Shown here: positions 1 through 11,379 of the stretch, in pieces | Numbering within the stretch: the first letter of the stretch is position 1 | Layout: each line of letters begins with the position of its first letter | Assembly: GCF_901709675.1 (NCBI RefSeq) | Contig: NC_051091.1 | Span: 13,550,967 to 13,614,966, forward strand | From: Syngnathus acus | Taxonomy: Eukaryota > Chordata > Actinopteri > Syngnathiformes > Syngnathidae | Reading direction: 5' to 3' | Length of the DNA stretch: 64,000 nucleotides | Program-made: the position numbers and the translations under genes | The notes under the pieces: generated by a model | The model's input: the letters and a program-made list of their open reading frames with translations, nothing else | Databases searched by the model: none | What the model was told of the DNA's origin: nothing

Positions 1-392
1 TCTTGTCTTTGTAGTGTATTCAATTGAATATAGGTTGAAAAGGATTTTCAACTCATTGTATTATGGTTTTATTGACATTTTACACAATTTCCAACTTCAA
101 ATGATTTCGGTTTGTACATTGGAAGGTATTTACCAGGCCAAAAATGCTTACGGTGCTTACCCTCGTGAGGAGAGGCGCTTTAGAAAGCGAATGGATAAAT
201 GTTTATTCCTTCTTGGCCAGCTCAAGCTTTGGTAGTGTGTATGCCGCACACCGACATTTCAGGCAGTCCCACGAACGCAACGCCCCTTCCAAGTCTTTCC
301 TCGATAAATGATGGAATCGCAACTTGAATGTCTCACCTTAATATTTGTGTGCTGGCCACTCTGAGAATGGTTGTGATTGTTAGCAGGCAAAA
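1..392. other. 5' flank of NICN1, no gene recognised
   Basis: This stretch lies upstream of the NICN1 start codon. It has an open frame at 14-235 that matches no family I know and shows no clear splice signals. The promoter and 5' UTR of NICN1 must lie here or further left, but I see no diagnostic TATA box or initiator. Confidence 0.4.
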
Positions 393-2397
393 ATGAGCGC
401 CAGTGATGTCACGAGGGGCGTGGCCTGCGCACTGAAGCCGCCGGTGTTTCTTCACTTTGGAGGCAGCGAGATGCAGGCGTCCTGCTCGGGCGTATGCGTA
501 ATCGACGCCAGTCTGCCCCCGGGGAAAACCGTCAACGTAGGTCTCCGATGACGAGGAGACTCGTGTCGTCGGACTGCTGGTGGCCTCTCACGCCTGAAGC
601 TGGAAGCCATCTTGCGTTGAGCTTGCTTATTTTGCCGCTTGGGGAAAAAGAGTGTCCTTCTTTCGTTCGACGATGCAGTCGCCACTCACATCGCGATTTC
701 ACGACAGCTGTTGTCGTAACAAAGCGCTTGACACAAGACAATCCCCCAAAAAAGCCCCTTTCTTCTGGTGCACATTAAATACGCTTACAGATATATTCAG
801 CGAGCACATACGTCGTGTCGCCGCTGTCACTGATGACTTGTGCTGCAAGCCTCGAGTCATGGGAAAAGAGCCGACCAGTGGCGGTTCCGACTGCTGACTC
901 GTAGCTGTCGGGTCGACTTTTCACGTCGACTCCGCGTTCGGCTTCGCTTCGGTGATGCAGGCTGATGCCGTCGTAGCGCTCGGAGATTGGCATACCTCAT
1001 GAGAGATGATTTGGATTCACAATCAAAACCAGACCGAACAGAATGCGAAAAGGCCACCAGAGCCACAAATCAATGCATTGGGCAACGCAAGATGGCCACC
1101 GGTGGCGGTGAGCAATCGGTGTGACGCGTCCAGCTGCTTTGCAGACCTCCGTCGTCACGACATCCAATCGAGGCCGATGGGAAGGCTAACATGTCGACAA
1201 TGTCGTCAGATCGAGACCATCACCTTTAAGAATTTCTATACGGCCCTGGTCAGCGTGAGGCTGCGGAGGCGGAGCCCTGGCCGGGAGGGGGGGGGGGGCG
1301 AGTGGTGCACGGCCCTCAGGGACCGCCCCCTCATGACCAACCCGCACGCGGAAAGCGGCGCACAGGACTACTGCAGCATCGACAGGAAGCAGGTGAGCAC
1401 GAGCGCCGTACTTGCACCATCCGGTGGCGTCAGTGATGCAACACTGGTGCCGCCCGCTGCTGTAACACTGCCGGTGCCGCCTTTGTCTTCAGATGCGAGT
1501 GGAGCCGGATGACGTGTCGTCCGTACGGCTGGTCCTCAAGCAGCCATCGTGCGCCTGGCTGACCTTTGGCGTGGAGGACGTGCTCCTCTTCCCTCGCGCC
1601 CAGCCCGTACGTACTGGCCGCCTCCATGTTTTGCTTGAGGCTTTTGGGCTCAAACAGCACCAAAACGCCAGCTTCCTTGTTGTGCATGCACGCACAGCTG
1701 AGAGGTTTGCCACAATGTTGCAGGAGCCCGTCGGCGAGCTCTCTGATTGGCTGTCGGCTCTGAACCTGGTTGAGCAACGGCTGCCTACGCAGGTACATCG
1801 GCCGGCACCGCATCCTTTGCACATTTGGGGGCACCTTGACTTTGGAGCACACCGGCGTGCGAGGTTTTTTGCTCATCAGTTGATCAGAGTTCAGTGATAG
1901 ACTCAGAGTATGTTGAACCTGCTTTCTTGAATACACGGGCAGCGCCAGCTTGTTGCTCATTGTGCCATGGACTCCCTTGTACACGTCGGGGTGGAAAATT
2001 CCCCTCCTCGCTCATTTCAAGTCGATAAAATATGGAGCGAGGTGGCTTCATCTGGAGCGGGCCTTCCTGCCCGGCTGATAAGTCAAGTGAGTTCTTGCGA
2101 GCTTGTTTGTGGCTCCTAAGTCAGGTGCCCACCGCCCTGCGCCGGCCGGATCTGAAAGATCGTGCACCCCGCAGGGCTCGCTGGATGCTGCGTCCGTGTC
2201 GTGCCGTCTGCAGCCGATGTGGGCCTTGAGTGAAGTCACCACGCGGAGCAGTCGGAGCCACACCGCCCCCGTCGGACGCTTTGATGTACGCCCAACACAC
2301 CGCACGTTGCGCAATTAGCTGATTCTTAATGGTTGCTGTGCTTTTTCTTTTGCAGGTGGACGGCAGTTATGATATAAATTTATTATCCCTGACCTAA
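393..2397 (+). CDS. nicn1: Nicolin 1 (tubulin polyglutamylase complex-associated), six exons
   Basis: Nicolin 1 is a small vertebrate protein that copurifies with the tubulin polyglutamylase complex. Exons are 393-536, 1210-1392, 1493-1606, 1724-1792, 2175-2285 and 2356-2397. Every junction is GT-AG in phase 0, and the sum is 220 codons before TAA, close to the roughly 213 residues of the mammalian protein. Diagnostic blocks are ITFKNFYTALVSVRLRR and LMTNPHAESGAQDY in exon 2, VRLVLKQPSCAWLTFGVED in exon 3, QPMWALSEV and APVGRFD in exon 5, and VDGSYDINLLSLT at the C-terminus. The ATG at 393 was chosen because its frame gives MSASDV, then a VCVIDASLP block matching the family's early VLVIDVTFP. 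The short exon 4 (ELSDWLSALNLVEQ) is the weakest call but keeps phase. A run of twelve G lies in exon 2 at 1287-1298. Confidence 0.93.
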
Positions 2398-2459
2398 AAC
2401 ACAATTTTGGATGTGGAGCTCATGTTTGATGTACTGGATGTGTCCTTTTGCCCAATGGC

Positions 2460-2465
2460 AATAAA
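2460..2465 (+). terminator. NICN1 polyadenylation signal
   Basis: An AATAAA hexamer lies 62 bases after the NICN1 stop codon, giving a short 3' UTR. No competing hexamer comes earlier. Confidence 0.7.
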
Positions 2466-2964
2466 ATACAAAGACAACCAAATCTTGCCTTTTCTTACCC
2501 AGAGCTGCACAGGAAATGCGCCCCAGCAAAATAAGAGTTTGGTGACGCTCTGCCGCCACCTCGGAGGATAAGACCGAGTCATCTCGAATAACTCCATGGC
2601 AGTTTGCATTGTGGCTACACGATAGGGGGAAAAATGCAGTTGTTGAATGTTGCCATATGTAACGTACCTAAAGAAATGTTGTCTCGTGAAAAAGAAATCG
2701 TGACAAAAAAAGCAGGGTCAATCTATTCTTGGCTTATTAACCCGAATAACTCGTAAATAAATTAATCTCTTAGTCTCACTATCAATCTGGAAAAGGTCAT
2801 CTTGAGCATGGTCACATCGCGTCACGTTGTCGCGGCAGCAATATTACATCACATAATTTTGGAATGCTGTTTGAATTGCAAGCCATTTTTCCTTTGTTGA
2901 AACCAGCCAACAATGAAAAATGATCTTGTTGACAAGAGCTGTAATCCAGCCAGCAAAATGAGCT
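2466..2964. other. Intergenic, nothing recognised
   Basis: AT-rich DNA downstream of NICN1. Open frames are short and match no family I know, and no repeat from elsewhere in the window recurs here. Confidence 0.4.
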
Positions 2965-3099
2965 GGGGGGTATTCCACAAAGCAGGTTCAACATACTCTG
3001 AGTCTGTCACTGAACTCTGAGTTGACTTACTCTGAGGTGGGAGACTGAGTGTTCCGTTCCAGAACAGCTGATCTGAGTTACTTCAATCAACTTTGAGTA

Positions 3100-4017
3100 C
3101 CGTTTTTTACCATGTATAATGCGCAAAATTTAACTAATTTATTGTCCTAAAATCTGGGGTGCGCATTATACATGGGTACAATGTTTTTTTATTTTATTTT
3201 TTTTTAATTTATTTATTTATTTTTGAAGAAAAATCATGGTACAACAATTTTTGAAGAAAATCTTTTCACGGATGGTTCTTTACAACGTCACTTTCCTCTC
3301 TTTTCATTTTAACCTAACTGATCGCGGTGGTGCCTTTCTGGGCAGTCGGAGAAATCAACGCCAACAAAAAAAATACATCCAGCCTAGTTAAGAAATCACC
3401 AGAAAGATCACCATGACAATTGTGAATAATAAATAAACAATTATATATATTATATATATTATTATAATAAACAATTGTGATAAATAACTGGAACATCACT
3501 CAAATATTGGTGATCCCGTTGAGAGTCTCACATATTTCTTCGCTATCGAGTTTGCTACTGCATGCGCAGTGATACTACGGCAGAATAACATCCGGTTGTT
3601 CCCAAAGATGATCTTTTTACTGAAATAATCTTACGTTTACGGACTTAAGTAACCCGGCCGGGTCATACCAAAGACTATAAAAATGGGACCCATTGCCTCC
3701 CTGCTTGGCACTCAGCATTAAGGGTTGGAATTGGGGGGTTAGATCACCAAATGATTCCCGAGCGCGGCGCCACTGCTGCTCACTGCTCCCCTCTCCCCCA
3801 GGGGATGGATCAAAATCACACGGGGATGGGTCAAATGCAGAGGACAAATTTCACCACACCCAGATGCGTGTGTGACGATCATTGGGACTTTAAAAAAAAA
3901 AAAAGTCAAAATTTGGGTGCGTATTATACATGGGTACAGGCTTTTTTCCAGCATCGACATGCCATTTTTAGGGTGCGTATTACACATGGGGGCGCATTAT
4001 ACATGAAAAAAAAACGG
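3100..4017. mobile_element. Nonautonomous DNA transposon with TA target duplication
   Basis: The ends are inverted copies of CCGTTTTTTNCATGTATAATGCGC, each flanked by TA (3098-3099 and 4018-4019), which suits a Tc1/mariner-type MITE. Subterminal copies of GGTGCGYATTAYACATGGG recur inside at both ends. It carries no coding capacity and hosts a SINE fragment at 3651-3890. A terminal fragment of the same family lies at about 30855-30912 inside another Tc1. Confidence 0.75.
3651..3890 (+). mobile_element. tRNA-derived SINE, 5'-truncated copy
   Basis: It matches the copies at 21099-21415 and 26083-26390 from just after the B box (CCGGCCGGGTCATACC) to the 3' end (ATCATTGGGACTTTAA). The tRNA-like head is missing. 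It sits inside the TA-flanked MITE and is therefore younger than it. Confidence 0.8.
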
Positions 4018-4197
4018 TATGTCAACCTGGAGTTTCACGCGTGCACAACCACTATAAAAAGCCATCAATGGAGCCCGGATACCACGAGTCACCATGACAA
4101 CTGAGGAAAAACAGATCACATTATTTTACCTCGATGGAGTTGGAGGTCCTTATGCAGGCTTATGGCGAGTACAAACGTATTTTTCACCGCAAATCTA

Positions 4198-6106
4198 CAG
4201 GACTGTCTCAGAAAATTAGAATATTGTGATAAAGTTCTTTATTTTCTGCAATGCAATTAAAAACACAAAAATGTCATACATTCTGGAGTTGTTACAAATC
4301 AACTGAAATATTGCAAGCCTTTTATTATCTTAATATTGCTGATTATGGCATACAGCTTAAGAAAACTCAAATATCCTATCTCAAAATGTGAGAATATCAT
4401 GAAAAAGTATACTAGTAGGGTATTCAACTAATCACTTGAATCGTCTGATTAACTCGAAACAGCTGCAAGGGTTTCCTGAGCCTTGAAAAACACGCAGCTT
4501 GGTTCAGTAAACTAAATCACAAGTATGGGGAAGACTGCTGATCTGACTGCTGTCCAGAGGACCATCATTGACACCCTCCATCAGGAGGGTAAGACACAAA
4601 AAGAAATTTCTCAGAGCAAGCTGTTCACAAAGTGCAGTTTCAAAGCACATCCACAAATAGTCTGTTGGAAGGGGGAAATGTGGCAGGAAACGCTGCACAA
4701 CCAAGAGAGATGACCGCAGCCTTAACAGCATTGTGAAGAAGAGTCGCTTCCAGAATTTGGGGGAGCTTCAAAGACAGTGGACTGAAGCTGGAGTCCAGGT
4801 ATCAAAAGCCACTGTTCCCAGACGTGTCCGGGAAATGGGCTACAATAGCCTTATTCCCATGGTCAAGCTACTTCTGAACTCAAGACAACGGAAGAAGCGT
4901 CTGACTTGGGCTATGGAGACAAAGCACTCGACAGTTCCAGAGTGGTCCAAAGTCCTCTTTTCAGATGAAAGCATGTTTTGTATTTCATTTGGAAGTCAAG
5001 GCGCCAGAGTCTGGAGAAAGGCTTGGAGAGGAGCAAAATCAAGTAGCTTGAAATCCAGTGTGAAGTTCCCACAGTCAGCGATGGTTTAGGGAGCCATGTC
5101 AGCTGCTGGTGTTGGTTCACTGTATTTCATCAAGTCCAGAGTAAATGCAGATTTTAGAGCACTACATGCTTCCGTCAGCTGAAAAGCTCTATGGAGATGA
5201 TTTCATTTTCCAGCATGATCTGGCACCTGCCCACAGTGCCAAAACCACCAGTAAATGGTGTACTGACCATGGCATTACTGTCCTCGATTGGCCTGCCAAT
5301 TCCCCTGACCTGAACCCCATAGAGAATTTGTGGGGTATTGTGAAGAAGAAGCTGAAAGACACCAGACCCAACAATGCAAATGAGCTAAAGGCCGCTATTG
5401 AAGCATCCTGGGCATCCAGCACCTCAGCAATGCCATAGGCTGATTGCCACCATGTCATGCCGCATTGGTTGCAGTAATCCGTGCAAAAGGATTCCCAACC
5501 AAGTACTGAGTGCATTAATGGACATTTTCAAATGTTTGATTTGGTTTTGCTGTTATAAATCTTTTTTTTTTACTTGGTCTGAGGAAATATTCTAACATTT
5601 TGAGATAGGATATTTGAGTTTTCTTAAGCTGTATGCCATAATCAGCAATATTAAAATAATAAAAGGCTTGCAATATTTCAGTTGATTTGTAATGACTCCA
5701 GAATGTATGACATTTTTCCATCCGTCCATCCATCCATTTTCTGTACCGCTGTATCCCCACGGGGGTCGCGGGCTTGCTGGAGCCCATCAGAGACGAACAA
5801 CCATCCGCACACGCACTCACACCTAGGGGCAATTTGGAGCGCTCGATCAGCCTACCAAGCATGTTTTTGGGGATGTGGGAGGAAACCGGAGGGCCCGGAG
5901 AAAACCCACGCGGACACGGGGAGAACATGCAAACTCCACACAGGGAGGGCCGGAGGTGGAATCGAACCCGCACCCTCCGTACTGTGAGGCGGACGTGCTA
6001 GCCAGTGCGCAACCCAGACGCCTTGTATGACATTTTTGTTTTTTTAATTACATTACAGAAAATAAAGAACTTTATCACAATATTCTAATTTTCGGAGACA
6101 GTTCTG
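4198..6106 (+). mobile_element. Tc1-like DNA transposon, degenerate transposase
   Basis: The terminal repeats begin CAGGACTGTCTCAGAAAATT and CAGAACTGTCTCCGAAAATT and lie between TA dinucleotides at 4196-4197 and 6107-6108. The plus-strand transposase starts at 4525 (MGKTADLTAVQRTIIDTLHQ). It is broken by frameshifts near 4615 and later and by a stop at about 5087. Recognisable pieces include the first catalytic aspartate in LFSDES, the second in FQHDLAPAHS, and SPDLNPIENLW with the glutamate of a DD34E triad. A SINE (5718-6023) inserted near the 3' end. The minus-strand element at 49585-51180 is a better-preserved copy of the same family. Confidence 0.9.
5718..6023 (-). mobile_element. SINE with tRNA-like head and CCAT-repeat tail
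   Basis: A direct repeat TGTATGACATTTTT flanks the insert at 5704-5717 and 6024-6037, the long target duplication expected of LINE-driven retrotransposition. On the minus strand it has a tRNA-like head with a B-box-like GGTTCGATTCC, a GC-rich body, and a (GGAT)n tail at the plus-strand left edge. A second copy lies at 53088-53442 on the opposite strand. Confidence 0.8.
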
Positions 6107-6109
6107 TAT

Positions 6110-6690
6110 AACAAACAGGTGTTGTGCTCGATTTGGTTCACCCGTGAGATTTTGTTCCCCCTGCCGCGGGAGCGCGCACGCCTTGTTTGGAAAGCGAAAA
6201 ACCGATGCCGTACGGTCGTACGGCGTCACCACTATGTTGTTTTCAATAACAACATGAAGAACTCACGTTTGCGTCAGTCAATTTTAATTTTTAGAAAGGA
6301 TTATTCTCATTTGATGTCTTTAAGTTCATCCGCGTTCTGCCGTTGAAGCGGGGTGCATTCAAAGACCAGTCGTACAGACGGAACACTCAATCACTTCACC
6401 AAAAAGCAACGATGTAATTACGTATGTTCCCCTGCCGCGGGAGCGCGCACGCCTTGTTTGGAAAGCGAAAAACCGATGCCGTACGGTCGTACGGCGTCAG
6501 CACTATGTTGTTTTCAATAAAAACATGAAGAACTCACGTTTGCGTCAGTCAATTTTAATTTTTAGAAAGGATTATTCTCATTTGATGTCTTTAAGTTCAT
6601 CCGCGTTCTGCCGTTGAAGCGGGGTGCATTCAAAGACCAGTCGTACAGACGGAACACTCAATCACTTCACCAAAAAGCAACGATGTAATT
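6110..6690. repeat. Two tandem units (about 271 bp) of a repeat with CCGTGAGATTTTGTTCCCCC end
   Basis: The block CTGCCGCGGGAGCGCGCACG recurs at 6161 and 6432, giving a 271-bp period, and most of the following sequence is shared. The reverse complement appears at 12770-13063, where it interrupts a BED zinc-finger ORF. Partial copies continue at 7450-7590. It has no convincing coding capacity and looks like a nonautonomous transposon. Confidence 0.7.
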
Positions 6691-8320
6691 ACGTATGTTC
6701 CCCCCCCATTTTGAGAACGGTGAGTCCTGGACTCAGACTGGCTCTTTTTCTGTCTTCCTGGGGGTCTGTTCAGGTAGTGTGGTAAATTTGAACAGGTTCC
6801 CTCATTCCTAGGCCAAATTACAGGGGGGGAACATATCTTCAAGGCGGCCCCGTGAGGAAATGTTCCCCCCCCACACACATTTTGAGAACGGTGAGTCCTG
6901 GACTCCAACTGGGTTTTTTTCTGTCTTCCTGGGGGTCTGTTCAGGTTGTGTGGTAAATTTGAACAGGTTCCCTCATTCCTAGGCCAAATTACAGGGTTGG
7001 CCTGTGAAGATATGTTCCCCCCATTCAAAACGGTGTATATGTGTGTGTGTTTAATTAATGAGGTGCACTTCGATTTACATGTTTAAAAAGCTAAACCAAT
7101 ACATATTTTAGGAGAGGGTTACAAATGTTCCTTTTAACTGTTGTATGACTGAGTACCGTAATTTTCGGACTATAAGTCGCACCGGAGTATAAGTCGCACC
7201 AGCCATAAAATGCCCAAAAAAGTGAAAAAAAAACATATATAAGTCGCTCCGGAGTATAAGTCGCATTTTGGGGGGCAATTTATTCGACAAAATACAACAC
7301 CAAGAACAGTTATGAACGAGCAACAACAGGCTAAACGATAGCTATGCTAACGTGACATAAACACAAACTAAGAGCTGAGAACGGCCCTGACGTAAAATTC
7401 AGAGTTATTCAAAAAACTATTACATAAATAACACGTTAATAAAACCATCTGCGTCACAATTTTTAGAAAGGATTATTCTCATTTGATGTCTTTAAGTTCA
7501 TCCGCGTTCTGCCGTTGAAGCGGGGTGCATTCAAAGACCAGTCGTACAGACGGAACACTCAATCACTTCACCAAAAAGCAACGATGTAATTACGTATGTT
7601 CCCCCCCATTTTGAGAACGGTGAGTCCTGGACTCAGACTGGCTCTTTTTCTGTCTTCCTGGGGGTCTGTTCAGGTAGTGTGGTAAATTTGAACAGGTTCC
7701 CTCATTCCTAGGCCAAATTACAGGGGGGGAACATATCTTCAAGGCGGCCCCGTGAGGAAATGTTCCCCCCCACACACATTTTGAGAACGGTGAGTCCTGG
7801 ACTCCAACTGGTTTTTTTTCTGTCTTCCTGGGGGTCTGTTCCGGTTGTGTGGTAAATTTGAACAGGTTCCCTCATTCCTAGGCCAAATTACAGGGGGGGA
7901 ACAGATCCTCACGGGTGCCCTGCGAAGATATGTTCCCCCCATTCAAAACGGTGTATATGTGTGTGTGTTTAATTAATGAGGTGCACTTCGATTTACATGT
8001 TTAAAAAGCTAAACCAATACATATTTTAGGAGAGGGTTACAAATGTTCCTTTTAACTGTTGTATGACTGAGTACCGTAATTTTCGGACTATAAGTCGCAC
8101 CGGAGTATAAGTCGCACCAGCCATAAAATGCCCAAAAAAGTGAAAAAAAACATATATAAGTCGCTCCGGAGTATAAGTCGCATTTTGGGGGGCAATTTAT
8201 TCGACAAAATCCAACACCAAGAACAGTTATGAACGAGCAACAACAGGCTAAACGATAGCTATGCTAACGTGACATAAACACAAACTAAGAGCTGAGAACG
8301 GCCCTGACGCGGCGATGTTG
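6555..8320 (+). repeat. Tandem duplication of a 0.9-kb segment
   Basis: The left unit runs from about 6555 to 7440 and the right unit from about 7455 to 8320. Anchors are CGATGTAATTACGTATG at 6681 and 7582 (offset 901) and CCGTAATTTTCGGACTATAA at 7156 and 8074 (offset 918). The 17-base change reflects an indel between anchors. The units are otherwise nearly identical, which points to a recent event. Each contains two 170-bp MITE-like monomers and a TA-type MITE end. Confidence 0.85.
6691..7020 (-). repeat. Two MITE-like monomers (about 170 bp)
   Basis: TTGAGAACGGTGAGTCCTGG recurs at 6711 and 6882. The monomer is the reverse complement of the array at 11754-12385, with the same CCGTGAGGA...TTCCCCCC terminal inverted repeats. 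A second pair lies at 7592-7940 as part of the 0.9-kb duplication. Confidence 0.75.
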
Positions 8321-8742
8321 ACAAAGGACGAGGAATTTGATCGATGGATTTAATGATTTAGAGTGCACAGATGGTTTGATAACATTATTGCTTATATAAT
8401 AGTTATTTGATATATAATTTATATATCGTTATATGGGCCTGTGGAATATTTTTAAGTGCAAGAGCCGTCAGCAACGCGCACGCATTGTTGACAAAGGACG
8501 ATTGATGGATTTAATGAATTGGAGTGACGCAGATGGTTTCGCGCTGCTGTCGTCACTTGAAATTCAAATTACAGTAATCCCTTGCTACATTGCGGTTCGT
8601 TTATCGCGGTTTCATTTTTATTTTTTTATTTTTTTTTTTAAATTTTTTGAAAAAAAAAACACATATAAGTCGCTCCTGAGTATAAGTCGCCCCCCCACCC
8701 AAACTATGAAAAAAACCGCGACTTATAGTCCGAAAATTACGG
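8074..8742. mobile_element. TA-flanked MITE with CCGTAATTTTCGGACTATAA termini
   Basis: Perfect inverted termini CCGTAATTTTCGGACTATAA lie between TA dinucleotides at 8072-8073 and 8743-8744. Internal motifs GTATAAGTCGC recur near both ends. The interior contains CAGTAATCCCTTGCTACAT and ATCGCGGTTTC blocks shared with 24733-24925 and 25424-25485. A left-end-only copy begins at 7156. No coding capacity is visible. Confidence 0.75.
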
Positions 8743-8744
8743 TA

Positions 8745-9291
8745 CTCATAGTGAAGAAATTATTGAATGCATTGTGCAGTTCGAACTTAATAACTGAGAA
8801 GAAAAAATAAATAAATGATTTGTGCAGTGATACCTTTATTACTGCACTTTCTCAATTTCGTTGTCCTTATTTTGGTCAAAGAACTTTGTTTCTTAATCAT
8901 ATAACATACATAAAAAATAATAACTTTAAACTTTATAAAGAAATAAAAAAAAGCAAAATGTTCTTCAAGCAAGCTTCAAATATTTAGCATTTAATCTCTG
9001 TACATGTTGTACACAAAAAAGAGCCTTCGGTTGGAGGCTCCCAGACACATACAAGATGGAACCACGTGCAACAATCGTCACACTGAATCTGGCGAACAAA
9101 GAAAAAAGCAAAATTATACAATGCAGCACATACATTTCAAAATATTACACGTTAGGAAGTTAAAAACATCAAAATGCGCACTGTTGAAAACATAGAACAG
9201 ACAATAATATACAATGAATGTGTAATTCAATATATTTCTTAATCATCACATGCATTAGTTAACAAGACCTGACATAATTACTAGGGGTGTA
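8745..9291. other. Intergenic, nothing recognised
   Basis: AT-rich sequence between two MITEs. The small open frames match nothing I know. Confidence 0.35.
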
Positions 9292-9600
9292 AATCGCGGG
9301 TTTTGTCACGATACGATATCATATCGATACAAAGAACCGCGATACGATATTTGCCGATATCTTAAAGCCTGCTGTGATTCATTCACGATACATCACGATA
9401 TAGTGCTCCATGATCGATATTTTTATTTTTTAAATAAAAAATATAGAACAATATCCTGATTTATAACAATTCATACGCAAAATCAACAAGGTACTGCAAA
9501 CTCTTTATTTAGGAAATTACAAGAGTATTGTAGTATACAAAGTGCTTATTTTAACACTGAACTTGATCAAATTCCTATATTTTTTCTCATATAAGTAAAG
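9292..9600. mobile_element. hAT-like MITE, left part
   Basis: It starts TAGGGGTGTAAATCGCGGGT and shares about 200 bases with the complete copy at 15294-15837, including GATACGATATTTGCCGATAT. The right end is not identifiable here, so the limit is approximate. Confidence 0.6.
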
Positions 9601-9720
9601 AAAAAGGAATATTCTTTCTTTTTTTGTAATACCATTCCTTCGTAGTGAGGTGTGTTATATATATTGCATTCAACATTTTATGAGTCAATTATTTGTCTTA
9701 TAGAGTAATTACTCTAAAAC

Positions 9721-10002
9721 TTACGTTTCTGACGTTAGTGTAGAAATTAGCAGGTTCTGCAATTTGGATTTTTGGTGCGTCTCTGGATCTAATTTCCTTG
9801 ATTTATGTACGTTGTATATCTTACCCTCAACGTCGTAAAAAGAAGCTTTTCTTCTCATAACGTACTTCTCCTTCTTCGTAATACCATTTGGGTATTCACG
9901 TTTTGTTTTGTAGGCAATCATTTGTTGGTAAATAGCTGGGTCCATTGTGCGGCAGTGTATTGTTGTCAGAAAACAAATGGCAAAATGACATGAAGTGCGC
10001 AC
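9721..10002 (-). pseudogene. Fragment resembling the region before an integrase zinc finger (Ginger/GIN1/KRBA2-like)
   Basis: The minus-strand frame contains YPNGITKKEKYVMRRKASFY followed by DVEGKIYNVHKSRKLDPETH. This resembles the segment before the HHCC integrase zinc finger in GIN1, KRBA2-like proteins and Ginger transposons. No zinc-finger HHCC or DDE catalytic core follows in any nearby frame, so it is at best one exon or a broken fragment. The first methionine of the similarity lies at about 9945. Class and function are inference from motif shape alone. Confidence 0.35.
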
Positions 10003-10216
10003 TTACAAGGTGGGGTAAAATGGGTGCTTCGGTGACAAGTTTCAATTCAAGACAATATTGTTTGACCAAAAGAAGGAAAACATTATCTATTTGTTTATTT
10101 ATTTATTTAGCATCCAATATTGTAAAGTTATCAGTGCACAAATCATTTATTTAAATATACACCGTTTTAAATGGGGGGGAACATATTCTCACGGGTTCCC
10201 CCCCTGTAATTTGGCC

Positions 10217-11106
10217 TCACCCAACCAGTCCACATGTGTTTTGTGGACTTGGAGAAGGCGTTCGACCGTGTCCCTCGGGAGGTTCTGTGGGGGGTGCTTC
10301 GGGAGTACGGGGTACCGAGCCAACTGATAAGGGCGGTTCGGTCCCTGTATCACCGATGCCAGAGTTTGGTCCGCATTTCCGGCAGTAAGTCGGATTCGTT
10401 CCCAGTGAGGGTTGGACTCCGCCAAGGCTGCCCTTTGTCACCGATTCTGTTCATAATTTTTATGGACAGAATTTCTAGGCGCAGCCGAGGCGTTGAGGGG
10501 GTCCGGTTTGGGGACCTCAGCATCGCGTCTCTGCTTTTTGCAGACGACGCGGTGCTGTTGGCTTCTTCAGGCCGTGATCTCCAGCTCTCACTGGAGCGGT
10601 TCGCAGCCGAGTGTGAAGCGGTCGGGATGAGGGTCAGCACCTCCAAATCCGAGTCCATGGTCCTCTATCGGAAAAGGGTGGAATGCCCCTTCCGGATCGG
10701 GGATGAGATCCTGCCCCAAGTGGAGGAGTTTAAGTATCTTGGGGTCTTGTTCCCGAGTGAGGGGAGGATGGAGTGCGAGATCGACAGGCGAATCGGTGCA
10801 GCGTCGGCAGTAATGCGGACTCTGTACCGGTCCGTCGTGGTGAAGAGAGAGCTGAGCCAAAAGGCAAAGCTCTCAATTTACCGGTCGATTTACGCTCCTA
10901 CCCTCACCTATGGTCACGAGCTATGGGTCGTGACCGAAAGAACGAGATCCCGGATACAAGCGGCCGAAATGAGTTTTCTCCGCAGGATGTCCGGGCTCTC
11001 CCTTAGAGATAGGGTGAGAAGCTCGGTCATCCGGGAGAGACTCGGAGTAGAGTCGCTACTCCTCCACGTTGAGAGGAGCCAGATGAGGTGGCTCGGGCAT
11101 CTCTAA
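10217..11106 (+). mobile_element. Rex3 (RTE-clade) LINE fragment, truncated at both ends
   Basis: One open frame of 290 residues (10234-11106) covers the second half of the reverse transcriptase. It has FVDLEKAFDRVPREVLWG, the GLRQGCPLSPILF block, the catalytic LLFADDAVLL and the downstream YLGVLFPSEGRME. It ends abruptly at MRWLGHL. It is nearly identical in protein to the minus-strand copy at 25486-30092 but lacks the frameshift seen there. It begins inside a MITE-like monomer (GGGGGGAACATATTCTCACG at 10174). The missing 3' tail argues for deletion after insertion. Confidence 0.9.
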
Positions 11107-11306
11107 ATTCGGGACTGATACAAATAGAGCGCGAGTGCGCCATGTCCGTACTACTGAGTACGTACGTACACGCACTTGTGAGTGTGCACCGAGCTTTCTG
11201 ACACGGCTTCCGGTAGTAAATGCGCAGGCGAGCGGTTCCCCATCTACTGGGGAAACGCAGTCATTGCAGGCAAAATGACAAAAAAAGTTTAATAATACAA
11301 TTAATT

Positions 11307-11379
11307 CAGGGTTGGCGGGCCGGATTAAACGGTCCCGTGGGCCGGATGTGGCCCGCGGGCCGTAGTTTGCCCACCCCTG
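11307..11379. mobile_element. Short hAT-like terminal fragment
   Basis: It begins CAGGGTTGGCGGGCCGG and ends GTTTGCCCACCCCTG. These are near-inverted ends of a type common in nonautonomous hAT elements of fish. No 8-bp duplication is visible, so it is probably a deleted copy. Confidence 0.5.

Larger units (their letters stand above)
2965..4197 (+). mobile_element. PIF/Harbinger remnant with Myb/SANT-like ORF start
   Basis: The left edge (GGGGGTATTCCACAAAGCAG) resembles ends of PIF/Harbinger elements in fish. It continues to 3099, is interrupted by the MITE at 3100-4017, and resumes to 4197, where a Tc1 element cuts it. The last 60 bases encode MELEVLMQAYGEYKRIFHRK, which resembles the Myb/SANT-like DNA-binding domain of the second Harbinger protein and of NAIF1. 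No nuclease ORF follows on the far side of the Tc1, so the element is truncated. Class by motif recognition only. Confidence 0.55.

Noticed and set aside
1430-1984. Long minus-strand frame over NICN1 exons 3-4
   Set aside because: It overlaps phase-consistent NICN1 exons in antisense, has no family similarity and is a GC-frame shadow.
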